A stretch of DNA of 64,000 bases from Melastoma dodecandrum (lineage: Eukaryota > Streptophyta > Magnoliopsida > Myrtales > Melastomataceae). Made by a program: the position numbers and the translations under genes. This document shows positions 17,335 to 26,162 of this stretch, in pieces. Where the stretch lies: NCBI GenBank assembly GCA_029817715.1, contig JARUPY010000289.1, positions 124,001 to 188,000 on the forward strand. Direction: 5' to 3'. The stretch's first letter is position 1, and every line of letters starts with the position of its first letter. Under the pieces are notes generated by a model. It ran no database searches and was not told the DNA's origin. It saw nothing but the letters and a program-made list of their open reading frames with translations.

Positions 17335-17655
17335 GTCTATCGCTCAACATTCAATTGTCGTCATGTCCGCTGACATGGCGTTTTCAGTGTTGACGCGCGC
17401 CGACACGCTTCCTTGGCAAGGCCCGGTATCGGACGCCACCGATATTGGCGCAGCTGGAAGTCGGCGTTCGCTGACTTTGACAAGGGCCGGTGTCAGGGCT
17501 CGTCGACCTGCGCAGAAAGCCAAAACGCCAGCGTGGCGGGTGGAAAATCACCAAACCATCGGTAATAATACCTTAGTGTCGTCGAGGCCACAGGCCATGA
17601 CGGCGCTGCTGTTTGACATGTGACACGCAGATCTTTGCCCGCCGCTTGGGTGGTA
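17335..17655. other. Gene-free gap between convergent genes
   Basis: About 320 bases between the TIR gene and the convergent glycosyltransferase. A short hairpin CATGTC-cgct-GACATG (17362-17377) followed by GCGTTTTC resembles a weak terminator. An open frame runs through part of the gap but shows no codon bias or recognisable product. Composition is more AT-rich than average, like the end of the TIR gene. Nothing else is recognisable. Confidence 0.5.
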
Positions 17656-18492
17656 TCAAATCCCCGCCGCCTTGATGCGCGCGGCGGCCTGCGCCGCGAG
17701 CTTGTGCCAGGCCCCGTCGAACGCGAGATCGGTCGGGCGGTTCACGCCGGGCCAGTGGCAGAAGTAGATGTGGCGGTCCCATTCGTCGTAGGGGCCGTCG
17801 GGGCGGAACGCGATCCCCTCTGCCTTGTGGTAGCTCTGCGGCGAGGCCTTCTCGTCGAGGTCGAACACCGGCACGACCTTGAGCCCCTTGCGGTGGACGA
17901 CGAAATTGACCAGCGGCTGGGCATAGAGGCCGCCGCGCTGGCGAACCTGGTCGAACGTCTTCTCGTCGGCGCGCATCGCCTCGTGGAAATCCTCGATTCC
18001 GAGCACATGCCGCGAGGCGATGAAGAAGCCGTCGTTGAAGAGAAACGGGTCGCGCAGGTAGGCGATCTCGCTCGCGTTGTCGTTGTAGACGTAGTCGTCG
18101 GTCCGGGCGATGACGACGAAGTCGGTGACGCCGGGCCGGAGGTGCCCGAGCATCGGGGTCAGGTCGCGGAACAGGAGGATGTCGACGTCGAAGTAGATGA
18201 CCTCGTCGAGGGGCAGCGCGAGGGCGAGCAGCTTGCGCAGCCGGTTCCGCTTGTTCCAACCGAGCGGATAGAGGCGCTTCGACAAGGCGTCGAGGGCGAC
18301 GCTGTCGACCTCGGCGAAGGTGACGCCGTAGACCTCCGCGACGCGGCGCGTCATCGCGACGTTGTCGTCGTAGGGGATCAGGTGGACGGGAAGGCCCGCG
18401 TTCGTGGCTTTCCAACTTTCCAGAAAAGCCAGGAGCCAGTGGACCACCTTGTCGTTGGCGACGATGGCGATCCCGCGCGATGCGTCCGGCAC
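17656..18492 (-). CDS. GT8-like glycosyltransferase family protein
   Basis: Cytoplasmic protein of 278 residues with a nucleotide-sugar transferase look. It opens with GIAIVANDKVVHWLLAFLESW, has the DxD motif in VIYFDVDILLFRDL (about residues 95-108) for metal and sugar-nucleotide binding, then FLFNDGFFIASR and HWPGVNRP near the C-terminus. This order resembles family 8 and related galactosyltransferase-type enzymes. No polysaccharide cluster surrounds it, so the acceptor is unknown. Intact. Its start lies beside a palindromic repeat pair. Confidence 0.65.
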   Translation of the reverse strand: MPDASRGIAIVANDKVVHWLLAFLESWKATNAGLPVHLIPYDDNVAMTRRVAEVYGVTFAEVDSVALDALSKRLYPLGWNKRNRLRKLLALALPLDEVIYFDVDILLFRDLTPMLGHLRPGVTDFVVIARTDDYVYNDNASEIAYLRDPFLFNDGFFIASRHVLGIEDFHEAMRADEKTFDQVRQRGGLYAQPLVNFVVHRKGLKVVPVFDLDEKASPQSYHKAEGIAFRPDGPYDEWDRHIYFCHWPGVNRPTDLAFDGAWHKLAAQAAARIKAAGI

Positions 18493-18545
18493 TTATGTTC
18501 CTGCTTTTGCGAGCGCCGTCATCCTGGACGGCGCGGAGCGGACTC

Positions 18546-18687
18546 CCTTCTCCCCTTGCGGGAGAAGGTGGCCGAAGGCCGGATGAGGGGTCGCTCGGAC
18601 CTGGTCATCCAGGCTCGCCAAGCTTCCATAGTTCGAGCGACCCCTCATCCCCCCTTCGGGGACCTTCTCCCGCAAGGGGAGAAGGCA
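18546..18687. repeat. Family A palindromic repeat, inverted pair
   Basis: Two inverted copies between divergent genes: CTTCTCCCCTTGCGGGAGAA with GGATGAGGGGTCGCTCGG, and the reverse partner starting CGAGCGACCCCTCATCC. The extra GGTCGCTC...GAGCGACC arm is shared with the pair inside pabB at 41668, so these two belong to the same subgroup. Confidence 0.9.
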
Positions 18688-18833
18688 GATCGCGCCCGGC
18701 TCCGAGCTGGATCGATCGCGCAGGGCGACGCGCAGACCCCGAAGGACGGCGGTTGCTCTAGCCCGTGCGCCCCTTGAGGGCAACCGGGCGGCCAGGTGCG
18801 GCGTTCGCCGGCCGCCACCACAGGAGAGACCCC

Positions 18834-20030
18834 ATGCCCGGCCCGCTCGATGGCATCCGCGTCGTCGATCTCACCTCGATGGTGTCGGGGCCGCTGGCGA
18901 CGATGATGCTCGGCGACCAGGGCGCCGATGTCGTCAAGGTCGAGGCGCCCGGCGGCGGCGACCATACGCGGGGCGCAGCCAACCGGCGCGGCGGCATGAG
19001 CGCGTCCTTCCTGCACAACAATCGCAATAAGCGCTCCGTGGTGCTCGACCTGAAGTCCGACGCTGGCCGCGCGGCGCTGCTGCGCGTGGCCGCCGGCGCC
19101 GACGTCTTCGTGCAGAATTTCCGGCCCGGCGTCGTCGAGCGGCTCGGGGTCGGCGAGGAGGCGATCCGCGCCGTCGCGCCGAAGATCGTCTACGTCTCGC
19201 TCTCGGGCTTCGGCGAGATCGGGCCCTATGCGCAGAAGCCGGTCTACGACCCGCTGGTGCAGGCGGTCTCCGGCCTCGCCTCGGTGCAGGCGGGCTCGGA
19301 CGAGGCGAAGCCCCGCCTCGTGCGCACCATCCTTCCCGACAAGCTGACCGGCATCGTCGCCGCGCAGGCGATCGCCGCGGCGCTGTTCTCGCGCGAGCGG
19401 ACGGGCGAGGGCCAGCACATCCGCCTGTCGATGCTCGAGGCCGTCGCGGCCTTCCTGTGGGGCTCGGACATGGGCAGCCAGACCTTCGTCGAAGGCGACT
19501 TGCCGCAGCAGGAGGCGGCGAGCTTCGCAGACCTCATTTACGAGACCGCGACGACCCCGATCTCCGTCGCCGTGCAGTCGGACCGCGAATGGCGCGCGCT
19601 GGTGGCGGCGCTCGAGCGGCCCGACTGGTTGGAGGACGCGCGCTTCCGCACCGTCGCGCTGCGGCAGAAGCACATCGACGACCGCCTCGCCCTGACCCAG
19701 GAGGTGCTGCGCACCCGCCCCGCCGCCGACTGGCTCGCGGCGCTGGCCGAGGCCGGCGTGCCCTGCGCCCCGGTGCTGACGCGCACGGCGACGCTCGACC
19801 ACCCGCAGTTCGAGGCGATGAGCATCGTCGTCGAGGTCGACCATCCCGAGGCGGGGCGCATCCGCCAGGCGCGGCCGGCGGCACGCTTCTCGGCGACACC
19901 GCAGGCGATCCGTGCCGGCGCGCCGGGCTATGGCGAGCATACGGCCGAGGTACTGCGCGAGGCGGGGCTGAGCGAGGCGGAGATCTCCGCGCTCGCGTGC
20001 GACGGAACCGGACGCGAGGCGGCCGAATGA
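18834..20030 (+). CDS. CaiB/BaiF-family CoA transferase
   Basis: Class III CoA transferase of 398 residues. The N-terminus LDGIRVVDLTSMVSGPLATM, the block FVQNFRPGVVERLGV, and the catalytic Asp in YDPLVQAVSGL (about residue 140) followed by LTGIVAAQAIAAAL are characteristic. The C-terminus has GVPCAPVL and EHTAEVLREAGLS. Substrate specificity (formyl, oxalyl, carnitine and others) cannot be read from sequence. ATG 18834 follows CAGGAGAGA at a good distance. Single gene, intact, no obvious operon partner. Confidence 0.88.
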   Translation: MPGPLDGIRVVDLTSMVSGPLATMMLGDQGADVVKVEAPGGGDHTRGAANRRGGMSASFLHNNRNKRSVVLDLKSDAGRAALLRVAAGADVFVQNFRPGVVERLGVGEEAIRAVAPKIVYVSLSGFGEIGPYAQKPVYDPLVQAVSGLASVQAGSDEAKPRLVRTILPDKLTGIVAAQAIAAALFSRERTGEGQHIRLSMLEAVAAFLWGSDMGSQTFVEGDLPQQEAASFADLIYETATTPISVAVQSDREWRALVAALERPDWLEDARFRTVALRQKHIDDRLALTQEVLRTRPAADWLAALAEAGVPCAPVLTRTATLDHPQFEAMSIVVEVDHPEAGRIRQARPAARFSATPQAIRAGAPGYGEHTAEVLREAGLSEAEISALACDGTGREAAE

Positions 20031-20088
20031 GCCGTTGCGGCTGACCATGTGAGGTCGTATCTTTGCCCATATGGGTCGGAGATGCCGC

Positions 20089-20571
20089 ATGCTCTTCAGC
20101 TACGACGCCAAGGCGGTCGCCGAGGTGATGGGGCTTGCGCCCGTCGGCTCCGGCAAGGCGCGTGGGCGCGCGTCCGGTGGCGGACCCGGCGCGCCGCCGT
20201 CCCCTGCCTCCATCGAGAACGCGGTGGCGGAGGGGCTGCCCCGGGCCGCGCTGCGGCATGTCGCCGAGGCGCTCGTCGGTGGCGACACGGCGAAGATTGC
20301 GAGCTTGGAATGGCGCGTCGTCCCCAAGACGACCCTAGAACGACGCACGGGACGGCTGTCGCCGACCGAGAGCGAGCGAACGGAACGGATCGCCCGGCTC
20401 TTCGTCCACGCCCGTCGCGCACTCGGTTCCGTGGCCGAGGCCCGCGCGTTCATGACCTGCCCGCATCCGGAGCTCGATGGCCGCACGGCGCTCGATGTCG
20501 CGGCGACCGATCTCGGCACACGCCGCGCCGAGCAAATTCTCAACGCGCTCGAATACGGCCTCGCGCTCTGA
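20089..20571 (+). CDS. Type II antitoxin of the Xre/MbcA/ParS family
   Basis: Partner antitoxin for the RES protein that follows. About 160 residues; a helical N-terminus is followed by a DUF2384-like toxin-binding domain (about 100-160) with LFVHARRALGSVAEARAFM, a Pro-Leu-Asp turn, ALDVAATDLGTRRAEQILNALEYG. ATG 20089 has GGAG at 9 bases and is preferred over ATG 20071. The TGA stop is immediately followed by the toxin ATG (TGAATG), the usual coupling in these pairs. Such antitoxins also repress their own promoter. Confidence 0.85.
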   Translation: MLFSYDAKAVAEVMGLAPVGSGKARGRASGGGPGAPPSPASIENAVAEGLPRAALRHVAEALVGGDTAKIASLEWRVVPKTTLERRTGRLSPTESERTERIARLFVHARRALGSVAEARAFMTCPHPELDGRTALDVAATDLGTRRAEQILNALEYGLAL

Positions 20572-21036
20572 ATGCCGCTACGACTCTGGCGCATCGTCAC
20601 CGGGCCGCATCCGATCTGGTCCGGCGAGGGCGCGCGGTTGTTTGGGCAGCGTTGGAATCCACCCGGCTTGCCGGCGATCTACGCCGCAACGAGCTTCGCC
20701 TCGTGCCTGGTCGAGATCCTGGTCCATGCCAATCGCAGGTCGCCGCCGAGCGCGGCGCGATACGTCGAGGCCGAGGTACCGGACAGCGTGTCGCGCGAGA
20801 CGTTCGATCCGGCGGCGCATCCAGGGTGGGACGATCTCCACGATGTCGCGGTCGCGCAGGCGTTCGGTCGGGCCTGGATCGAGGAGCGGCGCACGGCGCT
20901 GCTCCTCGTCCCGTCGGTCGTCACCGCCGGGCGCGACACCAATGCGGTCGTCAATCCCGACCATCCCGATGCGGCGTCCATCATCGTGGGTGCGGCAATG
21001 CCCGTCGCGCTCGACCCTCGGCTTTTCGGGCCGTGA
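20572..21036 (+). CDS. RES-domain toxin
   Basis: RES proteins deplete NAD+ in the cell and are neutralised by the Xre/MbcA partner encoded just upstream. The 154-residue protein has the RES features in order: an early Arg in LWRIV, the GEGARLFGQRWNPPG segment with its Arg and Gly residues, YAATSFASCLVEILVH, an EERRTALLLVPS strand, and the closing NPDHPD motif. Length and order are typical and the frame is intact, so the pair looks functional. It sits between metabolic genes with no other mobile signs. Confidence 0.88.
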   Translation: MPLRLWRIVTGPHPIWSGEGARLFGQRWNPPGLPAIYAATSFASCLVEILVHANRRSPPSAARYVEAEVPDSVSRETFDPAAHPGWDDLHDVAVAQAFGRAWIEERRTALLLVPSVVTAGRDTNAVVNPDHPDAASIIVGAAMPVALDPRLFGP

Positions 21037-21144
21037 CCGTCGCCGCGAACGGCAGGGGTGCCATGCGCTCAACGCTTGCCGTATTTCCAGGTCTTGACCG
21101 CATACAGGCCACGGACGAGGACACGCCCGGAAAGGACATCGCCC

Positions 21145-22002
21145 ATGCCCAGTGCCATCGCGCGCGCCGCGCCGATGATCTTCGTCCTGCTCTGGGCGAG
21201 CGGCTTCGTCGTGGCGCGGCTCGTGCGGCCCTTCGCGGAGCCCGAGAGCTTTCTTTCGATGCGCTTCGCCCTGGCAACGCCGATCCTCGCGCTGCTGGCG
21301 ATAATCGTCGGGGCCTCCTGGCCACGGACGGCGCGCGGCTGGGGCAACAGCGTCGTCACGGGCGTCCTGCTGAACGCCGTCTATCTCGGCGCCGCATACT
21401 GGGCGGTGCGGCATGGCCTCCCGGCCGCGCTGGCGTCGCTCATCTGCGGCCTGCAGCCGTTGATGACGGCCGCTCTCGCCGGGCCGCTGCTCGGCGAGAC
21501 GGTCGGCGCCCGCCGCTGGGCCGGCATCGTCGTCGGCTTCGTCGGCGCCGCGCTGGTCCTCGTTCCCAACCTGGCGCATGGGGTAACGGCATCGGCGGCG
21601 TCCGTTCTCGCCTGCGTCGTCTCGATGCTGGCGATCACCTTCGGCACGATCTGGCAGAAAAGGTTCGGAGGCGGCGTCGACCTGCTCGCAGCGGCCGCGA
21701 TCCAGACGGGGGCCGCGTTCGTCGTCACCTTGCCGGTCGCGCTGGCGACGGAGCACGGCGTCGACAACAGCCCCGAGGTGTGGATCGGCCTCGCCTGGGC
21801 CGTCGTCGTCCTGTCCGTCCTGACGGGGCTTCTGCTGCTCGCCATGATCAAGCAGGGCGCGCTCGCCCAGGTGACGTCCCTGTTCTATCTCGTGCCGGCC
21901 ACCACGGGGTTGCTGACGTTCGCGATCTTCGGCGATGCCCTGGCGCCTCTGCAGATCGTCGGCATGACCGTCGCCACGCTCGGCGTGTTTCTCGCGCGAT
22001 AG
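21145..22002 (+). CDS. EamA/DMT-family transporter
   Basis: Inner-membrane metabolite exporter of 285 residues with about ten hydrophobic segments arranged as two EamA repeats. The first repeat has FVLLWASGFVVARLV and SMRFALATPILALLA; the second begins LACVVSMLAITFGTIWQKRF and ends with PATTGLLTFAIFGDALAPLQIVGM. Substrate is unknown; relatives export amino acids or other small organic molecules. ATG 21145 was chosen because conserved sequence starts there. Followed closely by the tautomerase and GST genes in the same direction. Confidence 0.85.
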   Translation: MPSAIARAAPMIFVLLWASGFVVARLVRPFAEPESFLSMRFALATPILALLAIIVGASWPRTARGWGNSVVTGVLLNAVYLGAAYWAVRHGLPAALASLICGLQPLMTAALAGPLLGETVGARRWAGIVVGFVGAALVLVPNLAHGVTASAASVLACVVSMLAITFGTIWQKRFGGGVDLLAAAAIQTGAAFVVTLPVALATEHGVDNSPEVWIGLAWAVVVLSVLTGLLLLAMIKQGALAQVTSLFYLVPATTGLLTFAIFGDALAPLQIVGMTVATLGVFLAR

Positions 22003-22023
22003 ACCAGACGAAAGGCGGCCCCC

Positions 22024-22419
22024 ATGCCCCTCGTGCGCATATCCCTGATCAAGGGCAAGTCCCCCGCCCATGTCCGCGCCATCGCGGACGGCGTGCAGCA
22101 GGCTCTCGTCGAGACCTATAACGTGCCGCCGGACGATCGCTTCCAGATCATCGAACAGCTGGAGCCGGGCGCGCTGATCTACGATCCCGACTATGTCGGC
22201 GTGCATCGCACCGACGACATCGTCATCGTCCACATCGTCGCTGGTCGTTGGCGTGACACGGCGATGAAGAAGGCGCTCTACGCGCGGCTCGTGGCCTTGC
22301 TCGCGGAGAAGCCGGGGCTGCGGCCGGAGGACGTGCAGGTCGTCATCAGCTCGAACGATCGCGACGACTGGTCGTTCGGCAAGGGACGCGCGACCTATGT
22401 CGAGGACGAGACGGCATGA
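22024..22419 (+). CDS. Tautomerase-family protein (MSAD/4-OT-like)
   Basis: 131-residue member of the tautomerase superfamily. Pro follows the initiator Met and would be the N-terminal catalytic base after Met removal. The sequence PLVRISLIKGKS, GVQQALVETYNVPPDDRFQII, and a second half with VIVHIVAGR and YARLVALLAEKPGLRPEDVQVVI fits the fused-domain group related to malonate semialdehyde decarboxylase. Exact substrate unknown. Its end overlaps the GST start by 4 bases, so the two are translated together. Confidence 0.82.
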   Translation: MPLVRISLIKGKSPAHVRAIADGVQQALVETYNVPPDDRFQIIEQLEPGALIYDPDYVGVHRTDDIVIVHIVAGRWRDTAMKKALYARLVALLAEKPGLRPEDVQVVISSNDRDDWSFGKGRATYVEDETA

Positions 22420-23102
22420 TCGACTTCCACTACTGGCCGACCCCGAACGGCTGGAAGATCGCGATCATGCTGGAGGAATGCGGCCTGCCCTATCGCATGA
22501 TCCCGGTCGACATCCGCACGGGCGCGCAGCACGCGCCGGACTTCCTCGCGATCAGCCCCAACGGCCGCATGCCGGCCATCGTCGACCAAGACGCCGACGG
22601 CGGCCCGCGCTCGGTCTTCGAGTCCGGCGCGATCCTGCTGCATCTGGCCGAGCGAGCCGGCCGTTTCGCACCGACCGATCCGGCGGGACGAACGGCGCTG
22701 ATGGAATGGCTGTTCTGGCAGGTCGGCAATCTCGGGCCGATGGCCGGCCAGCTCAGCCATTTCGTCAATTACGCCCAGGGCGAGCATCCCTATTCGCTGA
22801 AGCGCTACGCCGACGAATACGCGCGCTGCCTCGGCGTGCTCGAGCGCCGGCTCGAGGATCGCGCCTATCTCCTGGGCGACGACTATTCGATCGCCGATAT
22901 GGCGAGCTGGCCGTGGGTGCTGATCGCCAAGCCGCTCGGGCAATCGCTGGACGACCTGCCGAACGTCGCGCGCTGGCGGGCCACGATCAAGGCGCGGCCG
23001 GCGGTGCGGCGCGGCGTCGATCTCGGCAAGGACCTGCGCCGCAGCGCGCCGCCGACCGACGAGGAGCGGCGGGTGCTGTTCAATCAGAAGGTCGGATCGT
23101 AA
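22416..23102 (+). CDS. Glutathione S-transferase
   Basis: Cytosolic GST of 228 residues, close to the YfcG/nu-class layout. The N-terminal thioredoxin-like domain has PTPNGWKIAIMLEE (active-site region), SPNGRMPAIVD (cis-Pro) and ESGAILLHLAE (Glu/Ser binding glutathione). The helical C-terminal domain carries DYSIADMASWPWV, the conserved N-capping box. Likely works on electrophiles or disulfides. Start overlaps the tautomerase stop. Intact. Confidence 0.88.
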   Translation: MIDFHYWPTPNGWKIAIMLEECGLPYRMIPVDIRTGAQHAPDFLAISPNGRMPAIVDQDADGGPRSVFESGAILLHLAERAGRFAPTDPAGRTALMEWLFWQVGNLGPMAGQLSHFVNYAQGEHPYSLKRYADEYARCLGVLERRLEDRAYLLGDDYSIADMASWPWVLIAKPLGQSLDDLPNVARWRATIKARPAVRRGVDLGKDLRRSAPPTDEERRVLFNQKVGS

Positions 23103-23201
23103 TCGTGGCTCCCGACTCGTCGAGGCGGCTGCATTCGAGGCTGCCGGATGTGTCACAGCCGCGCCGCCCAAGTGCGGGCCTCCGGGAATGCGAGAAGTCG
23201 A

Positions 23202-23808
23202 ATGTCAGGCATCGATCGAAGCACTCTCTACCGGTTGTTCGAGAGCCTCGACAACGAGATGGACTCGAAGCAGACGCTCTGCGTCATTGGCGCCGCCGCG
23301 GTACTTGGCGCCGGGCACAGCGAGCGCCAAACGCAGGACATCGACGTCTGGCGGCCAGCCAGCACGATCAACGATCGTGACCTTGCCAGCGCGACGCGGG
23401 CTGTCGGAGTCGGACTGAATCCTCAGGAACTGGTAGCCGAGGGCATTTATCTTCAGACGATTATGCCCGGCGTCGTTCAGCTACCGCACTTCAACGATGG
23501 TGTCTGGGCCACCGGCGCCGCGAGCGAAATCCTTTGGCAGGGTACCAATCTGACCATCGTGGTCCCTCCTGCGGCGATCGTGATCGCGGCCAAGCTCGTC
23601 CGGGGTGACGACCGTGACATCGATGATTGCGCCTACCTCGTGGCGGCAAGGAAAATCGAGCTCGACGAGGTTCGGAATGCGATTGCGAAATTGCCGAACA
23701 GGGCGGCTCGCGAAAACCGCCAAGGATAATCTTGTCTTCCTCTCGATCATGGAGGACGATCTGAACACAGGTCCCGGTCGGCTGCCGGACGAAGGGGCTG
23801 GACGATGA
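23202..23808 (+). CDS. DUF6036-like nucleotidyltransferase-fold protein, frame broken near its end
   Basis: Cytoplasmic protein of about 200 residues. CVIGAAAVLGAGHSERQTQDIDVW is a GG/GA-x-DxD-like nucleotidyltransferase signature with Asp residues in TQDIDVW, and ADxD-type DIDDCAYL lies further on. The layout fits DUF6036/AbiEii-type proteins. As printed, the frame stops at 23729 after an AAAA run (23713-23716); the next frame continues with family-like sequence to TGA 23806-23808. Some AbiEii-type proteins act as toxins, so this might be half of a two-gene module with the next small gene. Evidence for that is only proximity and the ATGA overlap at 23805. Confidence 0.6.
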
Positions 23809-23820
23809 GCAAGGGTTCTC

Positions 23821-24090
23821 ATGGACCGCCGGAAATGGGTTGGGGGGACAGGTCTCCTTCTGTCGCTCCTGAACGATGATCTCGCGATCGCGAAGGCCAT
23901 ACGAGCCGGGAACTATCGTGACCTTCATGCGGCCGCGATCATTGCTGGCGAAGGCGTATCCCCGGACATCGCCATGACTGATCCGGCTCAGTACAAGGCC
24001 CTCCGCGAAGCGACGACCTTGTTCTTTTTAAAAGGCTATCGTTGCCTCGACATCGGCAAACTCGCTTTGCTGTCGCAAGAACAATCCTGA
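23821..24090 (+). CDS. Hypothetical small protein
   Basis: 89 residues, starting at ATG 23821; no family recognised. The second half is helical and acidic/neutral (NDDLAIAKAIRAGNYRDLHAAAIIAGE ... LREATTLFFLKGYRCLDIGKL). An ATG at 23805 that overlaps the upstream stop opens a different, shorter frame through a run of six Gs, so a frame error may also affect this gene's start. Composition is more AT-rich than the surroundings, like the upstream DUF6036 gene, suggesting both arrived together. Confidence 0.45.
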   Translation: MDRRKWVGGTGLLLSLLNDDLAIAKAIRAGNYRDLHAAAIIAGEGVSPDIAMTDPAQYKALREATTLFFLKGYRCLDIGKLALLSQEQS

Positions 24091-24232
24091 AGGATCGCCC
24101 CTGGGGCTGGATGCTCCGCGCTGCGGTCGTTCCGCGACATGGCGTGCTAATATGCGGCGGCACGCCCGCCCGCCACGCTCCGGTCCAGATCGCCCTGTCT
24201 CTCGTCGGCGCACTTCTTCGCTGGACTAGCCC

Positions 24233-26161
24233 CTGACCGATACCCTCGCCATCGACGCCGCTTTTGCGTCCGCGCCTGCGGCGCCGGTCGCCAAGGCGCG
24301 CTACCGCCCCGACATCGACGGGTTGCGCGCGGTCGCGGTCGTCGCCGTCATCCTCACCCATGCCGGCGTGCCGGGCTTCGCCGGCGGCTTCGTCGGCGTC
24401 GACGTGTTCTTCGTCATCTCCGGCTATCTGATCTATCGCGATCTCGTCGAGCGGCTCGCCGAGGGGCGGCTGTCGCTCATCGGCTTCTACGGGCGGCGCA
24501 TGCGGCGTACCCTGCCGGCCCTCTACCTTGTCTGCGCGACGACACTCGCGGCCGGCGCTTGCCTGCTCATGCCGGGCGACCTCGACGAGTTGGCGCGCAG
24601 CCTCGGCGCCGCCGTGCTGCTGGTGCCGAACATCTTTCTCTTCACGCAGACCGGCTATTTCGACGGCACGGCGACGGGCAAGCCGCTGCTCCACACCTGG
24701 AGCCTTGGCGTCGAGGAGCAGTTCTACCTGCTCGCGCCGCTGCTGGCGCTGGCGCTGGTCCGGCTCGCGCCGGCCGGCAGGCGGGTCGCGCTGCTCGTCC
24801 TGTTTGGCCTCGCGCTCGCGCTGACGGTGCTGGTCCGCCGCGCCTCGCCCGACGTCGCTTTCTACCTGATGCCGGCGCGGGCCTTCGAGCTCCTGATCGG
24901 GTGCCTGCTCGCCGAGGCGGTCGTGCCGGCGGTGCGCGCGCGCTGGCTCGCCGAGGCTCTGGCCGGTATCGCGGCGGTGGCGCTCGTCGCCGCCATTACG
25001 ACCTTCTCGGAGGCGACGCCGCTGCCCGGCCCGCTCAGCCTCGTGCCGTGTCTCGCCACGGCGGCGCTCATCCATGTCGGCGGCACGCGCAAAACCCTGG
25101 TCGGCGCGGCGCTCGGCCTTCGTGGACCGGCCTTCATCGGGCTCATCTCGTACTCGCTCTACCTCGTGCATTGGCCGATGATCGCGCTCGCCCGCTACGC
25201 GGAGCTCCCCGTGACGCCGGCGTTGATCGCCGCCGCGGCGCTGCTGATGCTCGGCCTCTCGGTGCTCTCCTGGCGCTATGTCGAGACACCGTTCCGCGAC
25301 CCGACGTCGGTCTGGCGGCGCCGCGCGCCGACCCTCGTGCCGGCGGCGGCCGCGCTGCTCGTCGGTGCGTGCGCCCTGGTCGTCACCGCCGACGGCCTGC
25401 CGGGCCGCTTCCCAGCCGATGTCGCCTCGGTCTCGTCCTACTACGCCTATCGCGACCATCGGCCCTTCCGCGAGGGCCAATGCTTCATCACCTCGAAGAA
25501 CAGCCTCGCCGACTACGACCGCAAGACGTGCCTGGCCCTCGCGCCGGACAAGCCGAACGTCCTGCTGATCGGCGACAGCCATGCGGCGCACCTCTGGACC
25601 GGGCTCGTCGACACGTGGCCGGAGGCCAACGTGCTGCAGGCGACCGCGTCCGGCTGCAAGCCGGTCGTCGGCACCACGGGCGCCTCGCGCTGCGTGACCA
25701 TGATGCGCGACATGCTCGAGCATTTCATCCCCGAGCACCGGCTCGATGCGGTGGTCCTCGGCGGCCTGTGGGACGACGCCGACATCGCGCCGCTGCAGGC
25801 GACGATCGCCGCACTGCGCCCGCATGCCGGCAAGATCGTCGTGTTCGGCCCGATGCCGCGCTACGACGAGCCGCTGGCGACGCTGCTCGCCAAGAGCATG
25901 CTGCGCGGCACGCTCGCCGGCGTGCCCAGCCACCTGCTCGACAGCGTCAAGCCGCTCGACGCCGCGATGCGCGCGGCGATCGCGCCGATCGCCACCTATG
26001 TCTCGACCTACGACGCGATGTGCCCCGGCGACCATTGCCGCCTGTTCGCCGGTCCGGGCGTGCCGATGCAGTTCGACTACCACCACCTGACCAAGCCCGG
26101 CGGCGACCGGATGATGGCGACGATCCGAGCGTCTAACGTCGGGTTGCTTTCGCCGCAGTGA
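24233..26161 (+). CDS. Acyltransferase 3 / SGNH-domain O-acetyltransferase (OafA-like)
   Basis: Membrane acyltransferase that modifies cell-surface sugars. The N-terminal half (about 30-380) has the acyltransferase-3 signature YRPDIDGLRAVAV, GVDVFFVISGYLI and about ten membrane segments, with HTWSLGVEEQFY. The C-terminal half is a periplasmic SGNH hydrolase-like domain with LIGDSHAAHLW (Ser) and DYHHLTKPGG (Asp/His). About 640 residues. The conserved N-terminus begins upstream of the first TTG (24323), but no ATG, GTG or TTG lies in frame between the stop at 24227 and that point. A CTG at 24233 or a base error near the start are the options. Confidence 0.85.
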   Translation: MTDTLAIDAAFASAPAAPVAKARYRPDIDGLRAVAVVAVILTHAGVPGFAGGFVGVDVFFVISGYLIYRDLVERLAEGRLSLIGFYGRRMRRTLPALYLVCATTLAAGACLLMPGDLDELARSLGAAVLLVPNIFLFTQTGYFDGTATGKPLLHTWSLGVEEQFYLLAPLLALALVRLAPAGRRVALLVLFGLALALTVLVRRASPDVAFYLMPARAFELLIGCLLAEAVVPAVRARWLAEALAGIAAVALVAAITTFSEATPLPGPLSLVPCLATAALIHVGGTRKTLVGAALGLRGPAFIGLISYSLYLVHWPMIALARYAELPVTPALIAAAALLMLGLSVLSWRYVETPFRDPTSVWRRRAPTLVPAAAALLVGACALVVTADGLPGRFPADVASVSSYYAYRDHRPFREGQCFITSKNSLADYDRKTCLALAPDKPNVLLIGDSHAAHLWTGLVDTWPEANVLQATASGCKPVVGTTGASRCVTMMRDMLEHFIPEHRLDAVVLGGLWDDADIAPLQATIAALRPHAGKIVVFGPMPRYDEPLATLLAKSMLRGTLAGVPSHLLDSVKPLDAAMRAAIAPIATYVSTYDAMCPGDHCRLFAGPGVPMQFDYHHLTKPGGDRMMATIRASNVGLLSPQ

Positions 26162-26162
26162 C

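Noticed and set aside
17300..17623. 107-codon frame in the gap after the two-TIR gene
   Set aside because: No ribosome site, family similarity or codon bias; it begins inside the TIR gene.
23939..26086. 715-codon minus-strand frame opposite the acyltransferase
   Set aside because: Highly Arg/Asp/Glu-biased translation typical of an antisense shadow; the plus-strand gene has clear motifs.
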